Below, one piece after another: positions 50,163 to 54,514 of a stretch of DNA of 54,514 bases. The notes beneath the pieces are model-generated. The model made no database searches. It was not told the DNA's origin and saw nothing but the letters and a program-made list of their open reading frames with translations. Origin of the DNA: Actinotignum timonense (lineage in GTDB: Bacteria; Actinomycetota; Actinomycetes; Actinomycetales; Actinomycetaceae). Each line of letters starts with the position of its first letter. The first letter of the stretch is position 1. The stretch covers positions 912,677-967,190 of the forward strand of contig NZ_LT706966.1 in NCBI RefSeq assembly GCF_900155575.1, written 5' to 3'. A program made the translations under genes and the position numbers.

Positions 50163-51011
50163 ATGGAACCAATGAGTGCATTAGAGGTAGTGGGTTTTCC
50201 GGCAGATACTACCGAGCTGAAGAAGTGCTTGGATCTGAGCACCATGAAAATGTTGGCCGGTGATCCCTACTACGAATTCCTTGTTATTCACGATGACCCC
50301 TCGGGCGTATGCGTGGGATTCTTTAAAACTGCGGATGGTTTCTTCGCTGAAACAATGGCGCTTCTCGGTTCCGCTGGGCACGTGGTGAGTGCTTTCCAGT
50401 TGGCGCCGGGGCTTGCGCTCGTAGATGTATACGATCCGGCTTTCTTCGACGATCCAGGGATCTTCGATGATCCGGACTTCAACGAGGAAGATGCGGATAA
50501 GTGGCTCCTCACGCGCGTGCTCGTGTGTGTGGATGACCCCCACATGTATCCCATCCACCATTCCGTTCGCTATGCCTACAGCACCGGCGATCTGGCTCAC
50601 TACACTAACTATCACTTAGCCGCTATTGGGGTGGCCCTCGAGGTATTTCCGACCCTTGAAGAGTGGGAGAAAGCTAAGGAATCCATCGGTGACGACAGCT
50701 TCACTTTCGGTCCGAAACTCATCATGAGTCCAGATCTTTTCGACCTATACGAGGGCGAGTGTGAGCCCGATGAAGCCAGTCCCAGTGCCCTCTTCACGGC
50801 AGTGTGTGAGAACGTTGAGATTGTCACGAATAGCCGTACAGGTAAAAAGTGGTACAGCATCGACGCTGATTGCGGCTTCCCCATCAAGCTGGCTCTCCCC
50901 ATTGATATTGAGCCGGCACCGCAACCCGGTTCTATTGTCGATGGCGGTGTTCTTCTTACAGGCTCTACCGGCGCGGTCCGGGAGGATTACGAGGAGGAGT
51001 TGGACGACTAA
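50163..51011 (+). CDS. Acidic hypothetical protein
   Basis: The 282-residue protein is not recognised. It is acidic, without signal peptide or membrane segments, so cytoplasmic. Residues about 90-110 are an Asp/Phe-rich run (DPAFFDDPGIFDDPDF). The C-terminal portion from about 205 (LFTAVCENVEIVTNSRTGKKWYSIDADCGFPIKLALP) has alternating strands that could be a small beta-barrel. Two starts are possible, ATG 50163 or ATG 50172; neither has a clear ribosome site. It is followed by a bidirectional terminator, so it is a single-gene unit, divergent from the ribbon-helix-helix gene. Confidence 0.65.
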   Translation: MEPMSALEVVGFPADTTELKKCLDLSTMKMLAGDPYYEFLVIHDDPSGVCVGFFKTADGFFAETMALLGSAGHVVSAFQLAPGLALVDVYDPAFFDDPGIFDDPDFNEEDADKWLLTRVLVCVDDPHMYPIHHSVRYAYSTGDLAHYTNYHLAAIGVALEVFPTLEEWEKAKESIGDDSFTFGPKLIMSPDLFDLYEGECEPDEASPSALFTAVCENVEIVTNSRTGKKWYSIDADCGFPIKLALPIDIEPAPQPGSIVDGGVLLTGSTGAVREDYEEELDD

Positions 51012-51091
51012 GGGTATGAGTGGAGCCCCGCGAAGCTTCACATCACCCGCCGAAGCACCCCGCGCCCGGCTAGCGCCGTCGTGAAAAAAAT

Positions 51092-51135
51092 AACTTTGCG
51101 GGCGGCGAAGAAGAGGACATCAGTCCCGCAAAGTT
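51092..51135. terminator. Bidirectional terminator between the acidic gene and adhE
   Basis: Perfect 11-base arms AACTTTGCGGG (51092-51102) and CCCGCAAAGTT (51125-51135) enclose 22 bases. An A run precedes it (51083-51090) and a T-rich tail follows (to about 51152), so it could terminate from either side. Confidence 0.7.
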
Positions 51136-51499
51136 GTCTGACTTTTACTTTTTGCGTCGCACCGCGCGCGCGAGCCGCGATTTTCTGAGGAGTTTTCAGG
51201 GCTTTTCAGTGCGTTTTCCGCGCGTAAAACCGCAGGTAACGGGCAGAAAGTCCCGACTTTCCCCGCGCTCATTCCGCGGCGCGCCCGGTGCGAGCTGCGC
51301 TACAACGCAAGCATCTTTCATTCGCTAAGGTAAAGGCGCGAGCGACGATGGAGCCGGCAACCGGCATCACGGCTCGCACGGAAACGCGCGTGGTTCGTCA
51401 AGAGCCGGCGTTCTCCCGCACGGCGGGCCTCCCGCAGCGCGGGGCAACGCTATATGCCGAAGGTGACACAGGCGCGGATCCATCGGGAGAAAGCGAACT
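51136..51499. other. adhE upstream region
   Basis: There is no gene in these 364 bases. The only clear structure is the 16-bp palindrome at 51246-51261. The stretch presumably holds the adhE promoter and redox control sites. A Rex-type TTGTGAA-N4-TTCACAA site is not seen. Confidence 0.5.
51246..51261. promoter_or_regulatory. 16-bp palindrome upstream of adhE
   Basis: GAAAGTC CC GACTTTC is a perfect inverted repeat about 240 bp before the adhE start. It is a plausible operator for a fermentation regulator; no factor can be named. Confidence 0.4.
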
Positions 51500-54418
51500 A
51501 TGGCTACCACTCAGCAAATTGGTGACCGCACCGACGTTGGTGACATGATCGATCGCTTGGCATCGCAGGCAATATCCGCCCTCGAAGAATTCGATGCCTT
51601 CGATCAAGAAAAGATTAATGCGATTGTGCACGCGATGGCCCTTGCCGGGGTTGATCAGCACATGGTGCTCGCCAAGGCCGCCATTGAAGAAACTGGCCGC
51701 GGCCTCTACGAAGATAAGTGCATCAAGAATCTTTTCGCCACGGAATACATCTGGAACTCCATCAAGTATGACCGCACCGTGGGAATTATTCGCCAGGATA
51801 AGCAAAAGGGCATTATCGAAATTGCCGAGCCCGTGGGCGTGATCGCCGGAGTGACCCCGGTGACCAACCCGACGTCCACCACGATGTTCAAGTGCATCAT
51901 CTCGATTATGACCCGCAACCCGATTATTTTTGCGTTCCATCCCAGTGCGCAAAAGTCTTCGGCGCTGGCCGCGCAGGTCATGCTGGACGCCGCGATTGCC
52001 GCCGGCGCCCCCGAACACTGCATCCAGTGGATCGAAACTCCCTCCCTGGAAGCCACGAAGACCCTGCTCAACCACGATTCCATCTCCCTGGCCCTCGCCA
52101 CCGGGGGAGCGGGCATGGTGGCCTCCGCCTACTCCACCGGCAAGCCGGCCCTGGGCGTGGGTCCGGGCAATGCCCCGGTGTACGTGCACAAGACCGCCAA
52201 GATCAAGCGCACCGTTAATGACCTCATCCTCTCGAAGACTTTCGATAACGGCATGATCTGCGCTTCCGAACAGTCCCTCGTGATCGATGCCTCGATCCGC
52301 GAAGAACTGCTCGCCGAATTCGAGCGCATGGGCTGCCATATTGTCACCCCGGAGGAAAAGAAGAAGCTTGCTAAGTTCATGGTCAAGGCGGATGGCACCA
52401 TCAGCGCCGACGTTGTGGGTATGAACGCGGACCGCATCGCCGAAGGTGCGGGCATTGACGTTCCCACCGGAACGAAGATCCTCCTTGTTGAGCTGGAGGG
52501 CCTGGGCCCCGAAGAACCCTTCTCGCGTGAGAAGTTGTGCCCGGTGCTCGGCTACACCACCGTGGAAGGCGATGCCGAAGGCTTCGACGTGGCCGAAAAG
52601 CTGCTGCGTTTCGGCGGCCTGGGCCACACCGCGGTGATCCACACGGAAGATAAGGACGTGGCGCGCGAATACGGCCTGCGTATGAAGGCCTGCCGCATTA
52701 TCGTCAACGCTCCTTCCGCGCTGGGTGGCATCGGCGACGTTTACAACGGCCTCATCCCCTCCATGACGCTCGGGTGCGGTTCCTACGGGCGGAATTCCGT
52801 CTCGCATAACGTCAGCGCCGTCGACCTCATTAATATCAAGCGAATTGCGGAAAGGCGTAACAATATGCAGTGGTTCAAGGTTCCGCCGAAGACGTACTTC
52901 GAGCGGTACTCCACGCAGTACCTGCAGAAGATGCCCGCGATCTCGCGTGTCTTCATCGTCACCGACCCGGGCATGGTCATGAACGGCTACGTGGACGTTA
53001 TTATCGATCACCTCAAGGCCCGCCGGGACGACGTCGCCTGGAACATCTTCCAGGACGTGGAACCCAACCCTTCCTCGACCACGGTGTTCCGCGGGGCGAA
53101 ACTCATGGAAGAATTCCAGCCCGATTGCATTATCGCCCTGGGCGGCGGTTCCCCCATGGACGCCGCGAAGGCCATGTGGCTCTTCTACGAACATCCCGAA
53201 TCCTCGTACTTCGGCATGAAGCAGAAGTTCATGGATATTCGCAAGCGCACCTACCGCTTCCCGAAGCTGGGGCGCAAGGCGCAGTTCGTGGCCATCCCGA
53301 CCACCTCGGGTACCGGTTCGGAATGTACGCCTTTCGCGGTGATTACCGACGCCGAAACCCACGTCAAGTACCCCTTCGCCGATTACGCGATTACCCCGAA
53401 TGTGGCGATTGTGGATGCGCAGTACGTGGATTCGGTGCCCGCGCGCACCGCCGCCGATTCCGGTATGGACGCGCTCACGCACGCGATTGAATCGTACGTG
53501 TCCACGATGGCCAGCGATTACACCCGCGGCCTGTCCATTCGCGCCGCCCAGCTCATCTTCGCCAACCTGCGCAAGTCCGTGCTGGATGGCGATATGGAAG
53601 CGAAGGAAAAGGTCCACAACGCTTCGGCTATGGCCGGTATGGCCTTCGCGAACGCGTTCCTGGGCATTGTGCACTCGCTCTCGCACAAGGTTGGCGGTGA
53701 ATTCGATATTGCGCACGGTCGCACCAACGCGATCTTCCTGCCGCATGTTATTCGCTACAACGCCACCAAGCCCTACAAGCACTCCATCTTCCCGGCCTAC
53801 GAGCACTACCGCGCCGACGAAGACCTCGCGGAATTCGCGCGGTACATGGGCTTCCCGGCCTCGACCACCGAAGAGGGCGTGCAATCCCTCATCGACGAGG
53901 TCACTAAGCTCGCCGAGGATCTCGGTATCGAGATGAGCCTCAAGGCCAACGGGGTGACCTGGGAAGCGCTCGAGCCCAAGCTCGACTGGCTGGCCGACCG
54001 CGCCCTGGAAGACCAGTGCACCCCGGCCAACCCGAAGGCCCCGCTCGTCTCCGAGCTGCGCACCCTCATCGTGGACGCCTTCGAAGGCGAAGTGGGCTAC
54101 ACCGCCTCGCGCGGCGTGGATGTGCTCGCTGACCTCGGCACCGGTGAGGCGGCCCGCCGCCGCGCGGCGAAGGCACGCAAGGGTGACTCCTCGCGGCCCT
54201 CGGCCTCGCAATCGGCCACGAACGCCCAGGTGGAGATCTACGATCACAAGGCCAAGGCCAGCCTCGAGCACGCCGAAGCCGATCAGGATGATCCGGCCGC
54301 CGAAGAGCTCGTCGATACCCAGCTCGAGGGCGCCTCGCCCGCTTCCGCAAAGGCTTCCGGGAAGGGCGCCAAGGCGGAAAAGAAGAACGACGGCGCAGCT
54401 GAAGGCGCGGCGAACTAA
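51500..54418 (+). CDS. adhE: Bifunctional acetaldehyde-CoA/alcohol dehydrogenase
   Basis: The 972-residue fermentative enzyme turns acetyl-CoA into ethanol in two NADH-dependent steps and forms spirosomes. Residues about 1-440 are the aldehyde dehydrogenase half with catalytic Cys254 (DNGMICASEQS) and GVGPGNAPVYV. Residues about 450-870 are the iron-dependent alcohol dehydrogenase half with ALGGGSPMDAAKAMW, TTSGTGSECTPF and the metal ligands in DALTHAIESY and HSLSHKVGGEFDIAHGRTN. A C-terminal tail of about 95 residues (Ala/Lys/Glu-rich) is extra to E. coli AdhE. GGGAGAA nine bases before the ATG supports the start. A strong hairpin follows the gene. Confidence 0.96.
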   Translation: MATTQQIGDRTDVGDMIDRLASQAISALEEFDAFDQEKINAIVHAMALAGVDQHMVLAKAAIEETGRGLYEDKCIKNLFATEYIWNSIKYDRTVGIIRQDKQKGIIEIAEPVGVIAGVTPVTNPTSTTMFKCIISIMTRNPIIFAFHPSAQKSSALAAQVMLDAAIAAGAPEHCIQWIETPSLEATKTLLNHDSISLALATGGAGMVASAYSTGKPALGVGPGNAPVYVHKTAKIKRTVNDLILSKTFDNGMICASEQSLVIDASIREELLAEFERMGCHIVTPEEKKKLAKFMVKADGTISADVVGMNADRIAEGAGIDVPTGTKILLVELEGLGPEEPFSREKLCPVLGYTTVEGDAEGFDVAEKLLRFGGLGHTAVIHTEDKDVAREYGLRMKACRIIVNAPSALGGIGDVYNGLIPSMTLGCGSYGRNSVSHNVSAVDLINIKRIAERRNNMQWFKVPPKTYFERYSTQYLQKMPAISRVFIVTDPGMVMNGYVDVIIDHLKARRDDVAWNIFQDVEPNPSSTTVFRGAKLMEEFQPDCIIALGGGSPMDAAKAMWLFYEHPESSYFGMKQKFMDIRKRTYRFPKLGRKAQFVAIPTTSGTGSECTPFAVITDAETHVKYPFADYAITPNVAIVDAQYVDSVPARTAADSGMDALTHAIESYVSTMASDYTRGLSIRAAQLIFANLRKSVLDGDMEAKEKVHNASAMAGMAFANAFLGIVHSLSHKVGGEFDIAHGRTNAIFLPHVIRYNATKPYKHSIFPAYEHYRADEDLAEFARYMGFPASTTEEGVQSLIDEVTKLAEDLGIEMSLKANGVTWEALEPKLDWLADRALEDQCTPANPKAPLVSELRTLIVDAFEGEVGYTASRGVDVLADLGTGEAARRRAAKARKGDSSRPSASQSATNAQVEIYDHKAKASLEHAEADQDDPAAEELVDTQLEGASPASAKASGKGAKAEKKNDGAAEGAAN

Positions 54419-54442
54419 GCCGGCAGAGCCAGCCTGGCAGGT

Positions 54443-54477
54443 GGCGGGCGCCGGGGACACGCAGTCCGGCGCCCGCC
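54443..54477 (+). terminator. GC-rich hairpin terminator after adhE
   Basis: Perfect 12-base arms GGCGGGCGCCGG (54443-54454) and CCGGCGCCCGCC (54466-54477) enclose 11 bases, 25 bp after the stop. No T tract follows, as in many actinobacterial terminators. Confidence 0.75.
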
Positions 54478-54514
54478 GCGCTAGGCCTCAAGGCTCGCCC
54501 GTGGCGAGCTTCCA

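Noticed and set aside
51398-54460. 1020-codon frame antisense to adhE
   Set aside because: It is the shadow of a strongly expressed high-GC gene; His/Arg/Gly-rich with no domains.

Overview
The window is high-GC, gene-dense DNA of an actinobacterium. The evidence is a divergent WhiB / class A penicillin-binding protein / phosphoesterase block, a Crp/GlxR-type regulator, the actinobacterial 'helicase/secretion neighbourhood' Tad pilus locus next to topA-tmk-holB, and an LAHTG sortase signal. AdhE, a butanediol-type dehydrogenase and cystine uptake suggest a facultatively anaerobic, perhaps host-associated relative of the Actinomycetaceae. That last step is inference; no rRNA or other species marker is present. 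Bases 1-35 look like a sequencing-library junction adapter, so the left edge is probably a contig end.

Layout. 1-9.9 kb holds housekeeping genes: exonuclease III, an SDR, a lipoprotein, a SpoU-type methyltransferase, an unusual 3-dehydroquinate synthase, RidA, WhiB, a PBP, a phosphoesterase and tRNA-Pro. 10.0-13.1 kb is an accessory patch with a HicAB-type toxin-antitoxin pair and an intact IS3-family element. 13.1-16.4 kb has a Crp-family regulator, an alpha/beta hydrolase and a four-helix membrane protein with a long disordered N-terminus. 16.4-22.7 kb is the tad locus (ssd/cpaE-like, tadA, tadB, tadC, Flp-type pilin, two TadE-like proteins). Both of its transcription units are preceded by a shared TTATCCACAG element. 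22.2-31.3 kb has an MrfA/YprA-like helicase, a methyltransferase, topA, tmk and holB. 31.4-34.1 kb has a zinc dehydrogenase and a secreted S33 peptidase.

From tRNA-Thr (34.71 kb) to about 41.2 kb the base composition drops and the content is accessory: ClbS-like protein plus a BcrA-type ABC exporter, a small membrane protein, a DUF4143 ATPase, four exact-period 23-bp direct repeats, long inverted operator-like repeats and an LAHTG-anchored surface protein. This looks like an island beside tRNA-Thr. The remainder has a GIY-YIG/DUF4357 protein, a sulfur amino acid operon (trans-sulfuration PLP enzyme plus cystine ABC importer), a PadR-ABC-FtsX efflux module, an orphan ribbon-helix-helix protein, an unrecognised acidic protein and adhE.

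The most interesting signal is upstream of the sulfur operon: a short open frame (complement 45898-45987) ending in alternating Cys and Met codons. It is a candidate leader peptide that would let ribosomes sense both sulfur amino acids and control the operon. Other new-looking signals are the paired TTATCCACAG element of the tad genes, the 19-bp and 23-bp repeat arrays, a candidate small RNA before tRNA-Thr, and a 14-mer (ACGACGGCGCAGCT) scattered through genes and spacers.
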